Positions 55,090 through 64,000 of a stretch of 64,000 nt of DNA are shown here, in pieces. The translations under genes were made by a program, and so were the position numbers. The DNA comes from Hymenobacter sp. BT188 (GTDB lineage: Bacteria; Bacteroidota; Bacteroidia; Cytophagales; Hymenobacteraceae), in the NCBI RefSeq assembly GCF_014333585.1, contig NZ_JACSCW010000002.1, positions 744,001 to 808,000 on the forward strand, in the 5' to 3' direction. How positions within the stretch are numbered: the stretch's first letter is position 1; each line of letters begins with the position of its first letter. The notes below the pieces were generated by a model that saw only the letters and a list, made by a program, of their open reading frames with translations, did no database searches and was not told the origin of the DNA.

Positions 55090-57129
55090 CTAAAGTTGCG
55101 CTAATGCCTCAACCACAGTATGAACCGGCTGCTGGCAAGCCCTATTGAAACACACGTAAAGCGTAGTCTGGCCGCCAAGCGTCGAGCGCTGCTGCAATAG
55201 CGGAAGCTCGTCGGTAGGAGTGAGGCTACCTGCTAACACCACATTAGGCAAAAAGTGCTGGCTTAATTCTTTTCGGGCTTCTTCCGCCTCGGGGCCAACC
55301 ATAGCAATCTCGGCTGTCGGCCGTAGGAAGGCAGCATACAGACTAGCCCAATTGGTAAGATGCTGGGGCTCTTTTATCATCAGATCCTGCACTTGTGCCA
55401 GCATGGTAGCGGCCAGTTCGCTTTGGGGGGCTTTTTCTAAGTGCAAACCCAGCCGGTGCATATTATGCGCCATGAGCGAGTTCGAGGCAGGAATGACATT
55501 ATCAAACAGCTCCTTCTTGCGGGCAATTAAAGCCTCAACATTGGCATCGGTATAGAAAAACAGGTTCTCTGTTGGGTCGAAGAAGTTTTCCTGCACATAA
55601 TCAGTAAGTGCCTCGGCCTCACGCAGCCATTGAAGATCAAAAGTGGCTTCGTACAAGTTGATATAAGCTTGAATAACCAAGGCATAATCTTCCAGAAAGC
55701 CCGCAATTGTGGCCCGGCCGGCCTTGTAGTTGCGCCACAAACCAGGCCCATTGCGCAGGTTCGTTTGAATAAATTGTGCGTTCCGCAGGGCTAATTCCAG
55801 AAACTCCTTGTCGCCAAAAGCGCGGTACGCGTCAATGAGACCATTAAGCATAAGCGCATTCCAAGCCGTCAGAATCTTGTCGTCTGTAGCAGGACGGACA
55901 CGCTTGGCACGAGCCGCTATGATCTTTTTCTTCCAACCCTCCACCAGCTCCGCGAGAACCTGGGGGGCAATTTCGTGGGCTACTGCAAAGTCCTCGTTCG
56001 ACTGACGGCGATGCAGGATGTTCTGACCGTGCTCCCAATTTCCCGCAGCCGTGCAGTTGAAGTAGGCAGAGAACAGCAGTTCTTCATCACTCAAAATGTC
56101 GCGCAACTCGTTTTTGGTGAAAACATAGAATCTTCCCTCAACGCCCTCGCTGTCGGCATCCAGAGAGGAGTAAAAGCCTCCTTCCGGACTCGTCAGCTCC
56201 CGGCGTACGAACTCAACCGTATCATACACTACTTTCTTGTACAGCTCATCCTTGGTCGCCTGATACGCCTCAGCATATAGACTAATGAGCTGCCCATTAT
56301 CATAAAGCATCTTCTCAAAATGAGGCGCGAGCCACTCCCCGTCAACCGAGTAACGGGCAAATCCACCGCCCACCTGATCATAAATGCCTCCCCACGCCAT
56401 TTCACGCAAGGTTCGATTTATCTGGTCGAAGATGCTTTGGCTGCCTGTCAGACGGTGGGCACGCAACAGAAAGCGCCATATACTGGGCATCGGAAACTTG
56501 GGCGCCCGGTTCATGCCGCCCCATTCTCTGTCAAATTTGCTCCCCAGATTATCCAGTAGCAACTCAAATTGCTCATCCGATACCGTAGCCGCCGCAGATC
56601 CTAGACTGTACTTAGCCAAGTCGCTGGCTTGCAGAACACTCGCAAACTGCTCCGCCGATTCATCCAGCTCCGCCCGGTGCTCACCCTGATATGCTTGGCC
56701 GATACTGGTGAGCAACTGCGTCCAGTTGCGCGGCGGAAAATAGGTGCCGCCATAAAACGGCTTCGCATCGGGGTTCAAAAATACATTTAGCGGCCAGCCG
56801 CCTTGTACACCCATCGCGTGTACAGCATCCATATACACCTGGTCCACGTCGGGACGCTCCTCGCGGTCCACTTTGATGCACACGAAATACTCGTTCATTA
56901 TCTCCGCAACGGGCTCATTTTCAAAGGATTCACGCTCCATTACGTGGCACCAGTGGCAGGCGGCGTAGCCAATACTTACCAGTATCGGCTTCTGCTCGGT
57001 TTTGGCCTTTTGCAACGCCTCCTCACCCCACGGGTACCAGTTTACCGGATTGTGCGCGTGCTGGAGCAGATAGGGGCTGGTTTCGCGGCTAAGAAGATTG
57101 GTATAAGCGGGCGTTTGAGAGCTAGACAT
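55090..57129 (-). CDS. DUF255 thioredoxin-domain protein (YyaL/SSP411-like)
   Basis: 679 residues. The N-terminal thioredoxin-like domain has the family start [25 protein letters not shown] and the redox motif [10 protein letters not shown], followed by a large (alpha/alpha)6-type domain ([50 protein letters not shown]). The family is conserved from bacteria to man (spermatogenesis-associated protein 20) with unknown biochemical function. It starts 64 bp after the GSCFA gene's end, separated from it by a small terminator. Confidence 0.93.
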   Translation of the reverse strand: MSSSQTPAYTNLLSRETSPYLLQHAHNPVNWYPWGEEALQKAKTEQKPILVSIGYAACHWCHVMERESFENEPVAEIMNEYFVCIKVDREERPDVDQVYMDAVHAMGVQGGWPLNVFLNPDAKPFYGGTYFPPRNWTQLLTSIGQAYQGEHRAELDESAEQFASVLQASDLAKYSLGSAAATVSDEQFELLLDNLGSKFDREWGGMNRAPKFPMPSIWRFLLRAHRLTGSQSIFDQINRTLREMAWGGIYDQVGGGFARYSVDGEWLAPHFEKMLYDNGQLISLYAEAYQATKDELYKKVVYDTVEFVRRELTSPEGGFYSSLDADSEGVEGRFYVFTKNELRDILSDEELLFSAYFNCTAAGNWEHGQNILHRRQSNEDFAVAHEIAPQVLAELVEGWKKKIIAARAKRVRPATDDKILTAWNALMLNGLIDAYRAFGDKEFLELALRNAQFIQTNLRNGPGLWRNYKAGRATIAGFLEDYALVIQAYINLYEATFDLQWLREAEALTDYVQENFFDPTENLFFYTDANVEALIARKKELFDNVIPASNSLMAHNMHRLGLHLEKAPQSELAATMLAQVQDLMIKEPQHLTNWASLYAAFLRPTAEIAMVGPEAEEARKELSQHFLPNVVLAGSLTPTDELPLLQQRSTLGGQTTLYVCFNRACQQPVHTVVEALAQL

Positions 57130-57163
57130 GGGATAAAATAAAATATGATGCTATCTAAAGAAG

Positions 57164-57188
57164 AAACCCGGCGAAAAAGGCCGGGTTT
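57164..57188 (-). terminator. Hairpin after the GSCFA gene
   Basis: AAACCCGGC / GCCGGGTTT with a 7-nt loop, followed on the minus strand by a short CTTCTTT tract. Weak T-run, so efficiency is uncertain. Confidence 0.55.
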
Positions 57189-57192
57189 CAGT

Positions 57193-59013
57193 TTACGTTT
57201 CAGAAGTTGGTTGGTCGGCAGATGGCGTTGGCTTTTTGCGTGGGGGTCTTGCGCGGCGCTTCGGTGACGCTTTAGCAGCCTTTTTCTCCTTTATAGGAGA
57301 AGTTTCCAAAGCTAGTGCCGTAGGAACTTCTATTGCAGGCAGGCCAGCCGCGTCTATCATAGGTGCTGACTGCTCTACTGCAGGTAAAGCAAGTGGGCCG
57401 GTTGGCTTACGTCGGGCCGGGCGAGCAGTTCTTGGCTTGCTTTCCGCTTTTGCCGTTACTGTTTTAGTCGGTTTGCGCGAGGTTTTGGCAGCTTTCACTT
57501 GAGCTGCTGTTCGCCGTTTAGGCCGCGCCGATGCAGGTGTGGGAGTGGCAGCCGACGTTATTTCGGACTCCGGTACCTCGGTAGTCGCCTGTTCTTCCGC
57601 AGCAACGGTCTGAATAGAAGCTTCAACAATTGTGTCCGTATAGTCGGTCGTCTCGATTGGTAAGCTGGGGGGCATCTCTACCGCCGCATCTACTATTTCT
57701 GGTTGCTCTGACGAGTCATCAGCAATCGGAAGTTCGTCATTTGCTGAATTAGCTAATGATGCTGCCAACTGTGCTGCCTTCTTGCGGCCACTGCGCTTAG
57801 CTCCACCCCGCGACCGACGTTTCTTCTTGAAAGGAGCAGCTTCTGTCACCTCCGGTATTGCTCCCTCACTAACGGCTTTATTCAAGGCAGGAGAAAGGTA
57901 AGCAGTAGGTGGAGAAGCAACCACAGCCGGGCTTATTACACGCTGGGGGGTATTTTCAGGTTCTCCTATATCAATACGCTCTTCTTGATCCTCGTCAGCT
58001 TCAGGTACAGGAACTGGCAGAGGCTTGAGTGGTACTGGCAGCGAATGAAGCTGTTTCTGCACCTCCCGAATCTCTGGGCGTACGTCCACTTGGTTGCCAA
58101 GCCGTTGCAGTCGAGTGAGAGTTGCCTCCAAAAACTGCCGGTGCTCGGGAGCAGCTGGGTACAACGGGCGGTGAGCCATTGCCTGGCGCACAGCATCCCA
58201 TTCCTTCTGAAAGCGCCCAAAATTGCTGTCGAAATATTCACGCGAGAAACGCTCCCAGACGTATTCTTCCGCCACTGCCGACGGATGAATCATGTCGGCA
58301 GCATAGAATCGATAATCCCGCAAATCATCCATTAGCAACTCATACGCCGGGAAATACGTCACATCGGGCAACAACTCACTGAGGTAGTGACAAGCCACTC
58401 GCAGTATCGATTTGCTGACCGCGTTCAGTGGCAGCGTATCCTTGATATGACGTACAGGACTCACGGTCAGCACAAAGCGCAGCTTCGGATTGCGCCGCCG
58501 CAACAAAGCATGAGTCTCAGCTATGGCATTAATAATTTCGTCGGGAGTGAGAAGCTCTTTCTCAAACTGGTCAGCAGGTACTTTATGACAATTGCTTACT
58601 ATTTCCTGCGTTTCACGCAACCGATACGCGTAAGCCGTTCCCAGAGTCAAAACAACTACATCAGCCGTTTCGAGAAACTGGCCAGTACGCTGCATAAGAT
58701 CCTGAATGTGCTGTAGTAGCTCCACGGGCGAGTCGGACCCTACCGCAGCATGCAAATCATAGCTCTGCCAGCGTCCCCGAGCAGGCACTAAGTGCTGTTG
58801 CCAATCCGTTTCCTCTCCAGCTGCGGCACGTAGCAGTTTGCAGGCCGACAGTGGATTAAAAACGGTCCCAAACGGATTGGCAAGAGACCGTACTTTATAG
58901 CTGCTCAGGCGATTACCCAGTACATCTGAAAAGCAGGAGCCTATCGTCAGCACGCGAGCCGCGAGCGAAAAGGGGGTAGGGTGAGGGGTTAGCGGTATTT
59001 CAGTACGAAACAT
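57193..59013 (-). CDS. GSCFA domain protein with long basic disordered tail
   Basis: 606 residues from ATG 59013 (MFRTEIPLTPHP). The first 320 or so form the GSCFA domain (SGNH-hydrolase-like): VLTIGSCFSDVLGNRL with the catalytic-type Ser, ANPFGTVFNP, VVLTLGTAYAYR and the late DMIHPSAVAEEYVWERF. The usual Bacteroidota protein ends there. Here about 280 residues follow that are Pro, Ala, Lys and Arg-rich, with clusters such as KKKRRSRGGAKRSGRKK and an H1-like run near the end. The role of the tail is unknown; it could bind nucleic acid or membrane anions. The GSCFA substrate is also unknown. Confidence 0.88.
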   Translation of the reverse strand: MFRTEIPLTPHPTPFSLAARVLTIGSCFSDVLGNRLSSYKVRSLANPFGTVFNPLSACKLLRAAAGEETDWQQHLVPARGRWQSYDLHAAVGSDSPVELLQHIQDLMQRTGQFLETADVVVLTLGTAYAYRLRETQEIVSNCHKVPADQFEKELLTPDEIINAIAETHALLRRRNPKLRFVLTVSPVRHIKDTLPLNAVSKSILRVACHYLSELLPDVTYFPAYELLMDDLRDYRFYAADMIHPSAVAEEYVWERFSREYFDSNFGRFQKEWDAVRQAMAHRPLYPAAPEHRQFLEATLTRLQRLGNQVDVRPEIREVQKQLHSLPVPLKPLPVPVPEADEDQEERIDIGEPENTPQRVISPAVVASPPTAYLSPALNKAVSEGAIPEVTEAAPFKKKRRSRGGAKRSGRKKAAQLAASLANSANDELPIADDSSEQPEIVDAAVEMPPSLPIETTDYTDTIVEASIQTVAAEEQATTEVPESEITSAATPTPASARPKRRTAAQVKAAKTSRKPTKTVTAKAESKPRTARPARRKPTGPLALPAVEQSAPMIDAAGLPAIEVPTALALETSPIKEKKAAKASPKRRARPPRKKPTPSADQPTSET

Positions 59014-59180
59014 CAGAATAATAAATGACCAGAAATGGGTCAATGGGTAAGCAACCTACTCAACTCTCCTCTTTTAGCCAAAACAGCGGTTTTCACCTCA
59101 TGCAATGCTTACCTTTTATCCAGCCAATAGACATAGCATTATCAAAGTTACTGTCCTTGATCAAATGAGTAACGATGATT

Positions 59181-59223
59181 AATAAAAAAGCCCCCCAGCG
59201 CGGCGCTGGGGGGCTTTTTTATT
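59181..59223. terminator. Terminator after rplI
   Basis: Perfect 21-bp inverted repeat with one central base, built on AATAAAAAAGCCCCCCAGCG. Ends the rpsF-rpsR-rplI transcript on the minus strand. Confidence 0.92.
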
Positions 59224-59236
59224 AAAGCGAGGCAGA

Positions 59237-59680
59237 TTACTCAGCTACAACATTAAAGCGAACCTGATGCTTTACTTCTTTGTGCAGGTTGATAGTAGCA
59301 GTGTACTCACCAACAGCAGTTGGCTCCTGATCAAAAGAAATACGCTTGCGGTCCACGTCGATGCTTTTGGCTTTTAGTGCCTCAGCAAGCTGAAGCGTAG
59401 TCACACGGCCGAAGATCTTACCGCTCTCACCTACTTTGGCGCGAATGTCGAAAGCAACGTCACCGATCTGGTTGGCGATACCTTGAGCTTCGGTTTTGAT
59501 CTTTTCAGCTTTGTGCGCCGCTTGGCGTACGTTTTCAGCTACAATCTTCTTGTTAGTCTTGTCGGCTAGAATAGCCAAACCCTGCGGGAGCAGGAAGTTG
59601 CGACCATATCCAGGCTTTACCGTCACGATGTCGTTCTTGTAGCCCAGGTTCTTTACGTCGTCTTTCAGAATTACTTCCAT
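59237..59680 (-). CDS. rplI: 50S ribosomal protein L9
   Basis: 147 residues. The N-terminal rRNA-binding domain (MEVILKDDVKNLGYKNDIVTVKPGYGRNFLLPQG) is the family signature; the connecting helix (ADKTNKKIVAENVRQAAHKAEKIKTEAQ) and C-terminal domain follow. Standard gene order rpsF-rpsR-rplI. Confidence 0.97.
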   Translation of the reverse strand: MEVILKDDVKNLGYKNDIVTVKPGYGRNFLLPQGLAILADKTNKKIVAENVRQAAHKAEKIKTEAQGIANQIGDVAFDIRAKVGESGKIFGRVTTLQLAEALKAKSIDVDRKRISFDQEPTAVGEYTATINLHKEVKHQVRFNVVAE

Positions 59681-59789
59681 TGTCTGTATAAGAAGTGAGA
59701 AAGAAGAAAGTAAGGTAAGATGGTCCTGCTGCTGCTAAGCCTCATCAGGAATTCTCATATCTTATTTCTGCCCTTCTCAGGTCTACAAT

Positions 59790-60041
59790 CTATTTCAAAG
59801 AGTCGGTTACGTAGGGCATAAGAGCGAGGTGACGGGCTTTAGCCACGGCCTGAGCCACTTTGCGCTGGAATTTCAGGCTAGTGCCCGTGATACGGCGGGG
59901 CAGCACGCGGCCCTGCTCGTTTACAAACTTCAGAAGGAAGTTAGGGTCTTTGTAGTCCACGTACTTAATACCGTTCTTCTTGAAGCGGCAGTACTTTTTG
60001 CGGGTATCCTGCTTGTGGATCTTTTCGTTGGCGAGGCTCAT
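59790..60041 (-). CDS. rpsR: 30S ribosomal protein S18
   Basis: 83 residues from ATG 60041 ([24 protein letters not shown]); an upstream TTG frame overlaps nothing useful and is not used. The [53 protein letters not shown]-type core is complete (here [13 protein letters not shown]). It lies 7 bp after rpsF; S6 and S18 bind the platform together. Confidence 0.96.
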   Translation of the reverse strand: [83 protein letters not shown]

Positions 60042-60048
60042 CTTCTTG

Positions 60049-60426
60049 TTATTGGGCAACTGCTTCCGATTGTTTCTGGGCTTTCTGCTGATTCATTTCT
60101 CCGTTGCGACGGCGCTCGTTATAGGCTACTGCGTGCTTGTCCAGCACCGTAGTCAAAAAACGAATCACACGCTCATCGCGGCGAAATGCTAGCTCCAGCT
60201 GGTCCACTATATTACCCGAGCCAGAGAACTCTACCAAGTGATAATACCCGGTTGATTTCTTCTGAATTGGGTAAGCAAGCTTTTTGAGGCCCCAGTTTTC
60301 AGTGTTGATAATGTCGGCGCCATTTTCCTTAAGCACCTGCGAGAACTTCTCGATCGTCTCTTGCACCTGACCTTCGTTCAGAACGGGCGTCAGGAGAAAG
60401 ACCGTCTCGTAATTTCTTACTTCCAT
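60049..60426 (-). CDS. rpsF: 30S ribosomal protein S6
   Basis: 125 residues from ATG 60426 (MEVRNYETVFLLTPVLNEGQ). The conserved GLKKLAYPIQKKSTGYYHLVEF strand-loop and the FRRDERVIRFLTTVLDKHA helix are present; the tail is Gln/Lys-rich. First gene of the operon, preceded by a TAnnTTTG box. Confidence 0.96.
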   Translation of the reverse strand: MEVRNYETVFLLTPVLNEGQVQETIEKFSQVLKENGADIINTENWGLKKLAYPIQKKSTGYYHLVEFSGSGNIVDQLELAFRRDERVIRFLTTVLDKHAVAYNERRRNGEMNQQKAQKQSEAVAQ

Positions 60427-60468
60427 TAGACGGGATGAAAAAATTAAGTGAAAAACTAAATTAGGGGG

Positions 60469-60476
60469 CAAAGGTA
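60469..60476 (-). promoter_or_regulatory. Probable -7 box of the rpsF operon
   Basis: Minus strand TACCTTTG, about 43 bp before ATG 60426. The -33 element is poor. The leader would be about 36 nt, too short for an obvious S6:S18 leader structure. The 390-bp gap to actA (60477-60868) holds this and the actA promoter and no gene that I can see. Confidence 0.45.
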
Positions 60477-60790
60477 GCTAAATCGCAGGATATCTGTGCT
60501 AAGCACTGTGCTTATTTTTCCTTAGATGGCAAATCAACCTCTTGTCAAACACCTATATAGAGGTGCTAAAAGGAAAACTTTACGTAAACATTACTTAGTA
60601 TTAAGTAAGTAAAACCTTTCACACAGAACATGAGTTGGATAACTAACGGCCAACTGCCAAGTGTGCTAGTATATTGGACTAATGTCTGGTCAGTTGAGCT
60701 ACAACACCTTATTTAGTGTCTAGGTGCTACGAAGTGGGTTTTTGATGGGTTTTGCTGTGTTTTCCTTTCCCAAAAATTAGAAGTATCGCT

Positions 60791-60821
60791 TTTGTTTCCT
60801 GCAATTCCCGACCTACATTTG
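60791..60821 (+). promoter_or_regulatory. Consensus promoter of the alternative complex III operon
   Basis: TTTG (60791-60794), 19 bp, TACATTTG (60814-60821): an exact match to the Bacteroidota primary-sigma consensus. Start near 60828, leader about 41 nt. Confidence 0.75.
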
Positions 60822-60868
60822 TGGCCTTAAGGCACCCCTGCGTTTCTTTTCCCCAGTGAATTTGTGCT

Positions 60869-62215
60869 ATGGATAGCATCCGACTTCGTACCCTCCCCCA
60901 TTTCTTTCTTGCTCTGTTTCTGACGTTTGCCTCCGTCGGCCGTGCTTCGGCACAAGACGTTGGCGACGCTCCGGCCGTGAGTAAAGAAGGGGTGGCTCCC
61001 GGAGCTGCAGCTCAGGCTGCGCCCGCTGCCGCCGCAGGCACTACTACCGGCGACGCTGCTGCAATCGCTGCTGGCGACGCATTATATAAAGGTAACTGCG
61101 CCCAATGCCACGCCATCAACGAGGTTGTGGTAGGTCCGGCACTGAAGGACGTCCACAAACGCCGCCCTATTTCCTGGCTGATTCCCTGGATCAAGAATTC
61201 TAGCAAGATGGTCGCCAGCGGGGATGAATATGCCGTGAAGATCTTTAATCAGTACCAGAAGCAGCAGATGCCCAGCTTCGCGCTGACTGATGCTGAAATC
61301 ACTTCTATTATATCCTACATCGCTGCCGAAAGCGAGAAGCCGTCTCAAGTGACTGCCGGTGGTGCTACTGCCGGAAATGCTGGCCAGGTTGATGGTCAGG
61401 AAACTGGAGGGGCAGCCTCTGCTGGTACAGGCGCCGGTCAATACGTTGATCTGCTCTTAATCGTATTAGTAGTAGTTCTGATTGTATTGGTTGTAACGCT
61501 GGTTATCATTGCCAATATCATGGGCGATGTGCTGAAAGGTAGAAAAGACCTTGATGGCCGCGACGTAGAGCTACTCGATCAGAAATTCGATTTCAGTAAA
61601 ATATATAAGTCTAACCTAGTACGCGGCTTAGCTGTGGGGCTTTTTGTTCTCGTAGTTTTATATGAGTCAGTACAAGGTGTAATGGCTATTGGCTTGGACC
61701 AAGGATATCAGCCCACACAACCAATCGCCTTCTCGCACAAGCTGCATGCCGGCGAGAATCAGATTAACTGTGCTTATTGTCATACTAGCGTTTACAAAAG
61801 CAAGAGCGCTAACATTCCTTCGGCTAATATCTGTATGAACTGCCACTCGCAGATCAAAACAGAATCGCCTGAAATCAAAAAGATTTACCGTGCCATTGAG
61901 CGCAAGCAGCCTATCCAGTGGGTACGTGTGCACAACCTGCCAGATCTAGCTTACTTCAACCACTCCCAGCACACGCAGGTAGGAGGTATTGAGTGCCAGA
62001 CGTGCCACGGTCCCATCCAGAATATGGAGGTAGTGTATCAATATTCGCCCTTAACTATGGGCTGGTGCATCAACTGCCACCGTGAGCAACCGCTTAATAC
62101 AAAGGGCAACGGCTATTATGATAACCTCGTGAAATTGCACGATGCTGCCAACCAAGGTGCCGCATTTACTGTGTCATCAAATGGTGGTACTGAGTGCTCT
62201 AAGTGCCACTACTAA
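60869..62215 (+). CDS. actA: Alternative complex III cytochrome subunit with fused N-terminal cytochrome c
   Basis: 448 residues. Alternative complex III oxidises menaquinol and passes electrons to cytochrome c. Signal peptide (about 1-29), an Ala-rich linker, then a class I cytochrome c domain (CAQCH, Cys77/Cys80/His81, with a Met in QKQQMPSF as likely ligand). Two hydrophobic segments come next (LLLIVLVVVLIVLVVTLVII and AVGLFVLVVLYES). The multiheme part has five CxxCH motifs (CAYCH, CMNCH, CQTCH, CINCH, CSKCH), matching ActA. The total of six hemes shows that a monoheme cytochrome is fused in front. First gene of the operon; actB follows. Confidence 0.93.
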   Translation: MDSIRLRTLPHFFLALFLTFASVGRASAQDVGDAPAVSKEGVAPGAAAQAAPAAAAGTTTGDAAAIAAGDALYKGNCAQCHAINEVVVGPALKDVHKRRPISWLIPWIKNSSKMVASGDEYAVKIFNQYQKQQMPSFALTDAEITSIISYIAAESEKPSQVTAGGATAGNAGQVDGQETGGAASAGTGAGQYVDLLLIVLVVVLIVLVVTLVIIANIMGDVLKGRKDLDGRDVELLDQKFDFSKIYKSNLVRGLAVGLFVLVVLYESVQGVMAIGLDQGYQPTQPIAFSHKLHAGENQINCAYCHTSVYKSKSANIPSANICMNCHSQIKTESPEIKKIYRAIERKQPIQWVRVHNLPDLAYFNHSQHTQVGGIECQTCHGPIQNMEVVYQYSPLTMGWCINCHREQPLNTKGNGYYDNLVKLHDAANQGAAFTVSSNGGTECSKCHY

Positions 62216-62351
62216 GTTGTCATATAGCCTAAGTGTCAGCAGGTTTTCACTGATACGTTAAGTCCAGTATCTCAAAATAATACGTCTTACTTAGAGATCT
62301 AACTGATTTGCTCTCAGACTTTTGAATCTCCAAGAATATAAGTCAAACAAA

Positions 62352-64000
62352 ATGCAAGAGTCGCCCAAGTACTGGAAAGGAATCGAAGAGCTAGAAAACT
62401 CACCAGAGTTTGCAAAGAATGCTTTCAGCGAATTCGCCGATTTCCTGCCGGTTAGCGAAAAAAATAGCTCTACTGACGCCACTGTTTCTCCACGGCGTGA
62501 TTTTTTGAAGCTAATGGGATTCAGCTTAGCCGCAGCCACTTTGGCTAGCTGTGAAGCACCCATTCATAAGGCAATTCCATACCTGAATAAACCCGAGGAG
62601 GTCGATCCAGGCATTGCTAACTTCTATGCTTCGACTTATTTCAACGGTGCAGATTACAACAGCGTATTAGTAAAGACCCGGGACGGTCGTCCAATTAAGC
62701 TGGAGGGAAACCCAGAGTCACCAATTACGCGTGGCGGTTTGTCAGCCCGTGCTCAAGCCTCCGTTTTGAGCTTGTATGATAGCGCTCGTCTGCAGCATTT
62801 TGCCATCAAAGGTCAACAGGCCGATAAGGACCGCGTTGACCAAGAGATTCGCAGCAAGCTTGCAGCTACGGGGGGCAAAATTGCTATCGTATCCCCAACT
62901 ATTATTAGCCCGTCGACTAAAAGAGCTATTGCTGAGTTCGCCTCACGCTATCCTACTACCGAACACGTGATGTACGATGCTCAATCGCAATCGGCATTGA
63001 TACAGGCTAATGGAGGTGTACTGCCTTCTTTCGACTTTAGCAAAGCTAATGTGATTGTGAGCATAGGAGCTGACTTCCTGGGTACTTGGATATCGCCAGT
63101 TGAGCATGCTCATCAGTATATCACTAATCGAAAAGTATCAAGCGAAAAAAGGACAATGTCGCGTCATTTTCAGTTTGAGCCCAATCTTTCTTTAACTGGC
63201 TCTAATGCTGATGTGCGCGTACCACTCAAGCCGTCAGAAATGGGGCAGGCTACGCTGGCACTCTATAATGAGGTGGTAGGTGGCGGTTCTGCATCAACAT
63301 ATAATAATGCACAACTGAAAAAGGCCGCATCTGAGCTGAAAGCTAATAGAGGACGTAGCTTAGTTGTAGCTGGCTCAAACGATGTAGCTATCCAGACGCT
63401 TGTAGCTGCTATCAACCAGTCGCTAGGCAACGTAGGCGCAGCTATAGATACTGCAAATCCTTCTTTGCTACGCCAGGGAGATGATGCACGCATGATCCGC
63501 TTGGTAAATGAGATGAATGCAGGCAGCGTTGGCGCTGTAATATTCTATCATGCCAATCCCATTTATGATCACCCACTAGCTGCTAAGGTAAAAACGGGGA
63601 TTGCTAAAGTGCCCCTGAGTATTTCTCTCAACGACCGCTTGGATGAGACAGGTAGCCTCTGTTATTACGCTGCTCCTGACCATCACTACCTAGAGTCGTG
63701 GAACGACTATGAGCCCAAGCGTGGCTCATTGAGCTTAGCTCAACCTACGATTTCGCCCTTATTTGCTACTCGTCAGGCTCAAGATAGTTTGCTAACTTGG
63801 GCGGGGAATTCCCAGAGCTACTATAATTTCTTGCGTGCCAACTGGAGAAGCATTCTAGGGGGCAATTTCCAGCAAGGTTGGGATAAGGCTGTCCATGATG
63901 GAGTTGCTGCTGGTACTCTCTCTCCTGCATCTGTTGCCCCGGTTGCTGCTTCAATTGATATTAACCAAGCAATCAGTTCTATATCCCGCGCACCAAAAGG
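62352..64000 (+). CDS. actB: Alternative complex III molybdopterin-like/iron-sulfur subunit, 5' part
   Basis: Only the first 549 codons are in the window. The N-terminus (MQESPKYWKGIEELENSPEF) is followed by a Tat signal SPRRDFLKLMG and a lipobox-like LASC. The body resembles the molybdopterin-oxidoreductase fold used by ActB (TRDGRPIKLEGNPESPITRGGLSARAQASVL, NPIYDHP). The ferredoxin-like iron-sulfur half should lie beyond the window. ActB is the largest subunit of the complex, exposed on the periplasmic side. 136 bp separate it from actA; the remaining act genes are presumably downstream. Confidence 0.92.
   Translation, partial: MQESPKYWKGIEELENSPEFAKNAFSEFADFLPVSEKNSSTDATVSPRRDFLKLMGFSLAAATLASCEAPIHKAIPYLNKPEEVDPGIANFYASTYFNGADYNSVLVKTRDGRPIKLEGNPESPITRGGLSARAQASVLSLYDSARLQHFAIKGQQADKDRVDQEIRSKLAATGGKIAIVSPTIISPSTKRAIAEFASRYPTTEHVMYDAQSQSALIQANGGVLPSFDFSKANVIVSIGADFLGTWISPVEHAHQYITNRKVSSEKRTMSRHFQFEPNLSLTGSNADVRVPLKPSEMGQATLALYNEVVGGGSASTYNNAQLKKAASELKANRGRSLVVAGSNDVAIQTLVAAINQSLGNVGAAIDTANPSLLRQGDDARMIRLVNEMNAGSVGAVIFYHANPIYDHPLAAKVKTGIAKVPLSISLNDRLDETGSLCYYAAPDHHYLESWNDYEPKRGSLSLAQPTISPLFATRQAQDSLLTWAGNSQSYYNFLRANWRSILGGNFQQGWDKAVHDGVAAGTLSPASVAPVAASIDINQAISSISRAPK

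Overview
The window looks like the chromosome of a Hymenobacter-like member of the Bacteroidota (Cytophagales). The signs are a SusC/SusD pair, alternative complex III genes (actA/actB), GSCFA and DUF2721 proteins, the Bacteroidota form of arginine synthesis with an acetyl/succinyl-ornithine transcarbamylase, and promoters of the TTTG-N19-TAnnTTTG type. I saw no rRNA, tRNA, CRISPR array, prophage or insertion sequence. Most of the window is housekeeping DNA.

Layout. 1-3.1 kb: a cut-off membrane protein, gatC, plsC and a NUDIX hydrolase, all leftward. 3.1-3.3 kb: a candidate structured small RNA with its own promoter and terminator. 3.4-4.4 kb: a small hypothetical gene and rnhB. 4.4-6.9 kb: a three-gene signalling operon (zinc-binding CZB protein, CHASE3 histidine kinase, single-domain response regulator). 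7-13.4 kb: gcvT, comB, a bestrophin, a MazG-like pyrophosphohydrolase, dtd and a GT-C-like membrane protein, with two dispersed long inverted repeats. 13.4-20.2 kb: mltG, a methyltransferase, and the glyoxylate shunt (aceB, aceA) divergent from a RamB/ScfR-like regulator, with a palindromic operator over the aceB promoter. 20.2-21.4 kb: rnd. 21.5-36.5 kb: an almost complete arginine/carbamoyl-phosphate cluster, argH-argE-argB leftward and GNAT-argG-argC-argD-carA-carB-argF' rightward. It is interrupted by two small accessory cassettes and by a GTAGAGACGCA repeat. 37-41.4 kb: a SusC/SusD pair. 41.5-59 kb: SPFH protein, DUF2721, two exported hydrolases, queA, an apparently exported methyltransferase, priA, a DUF255 thioredoxin-like protein and a GSCFA protein with a long basic tail. 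59.2-60.4 kb: rpsF-rpsR-rplI. 60.8 kb to the end: the start of the alternative complex III operon.

The strongest signal not explained by genes is a very frequent, strand-skewed DNA word, TGGGGGGC followed by an A/T tract. About 50 isolated copies lie mostly inside genes, in different reading frames and both coding orientations. The same word forms the stems of six intrinsic terminators. It behaves like a DNA-level highly iterated motif (Chi-, KOPS- or HIP1-like) and is the best candidate here for something undescribed.
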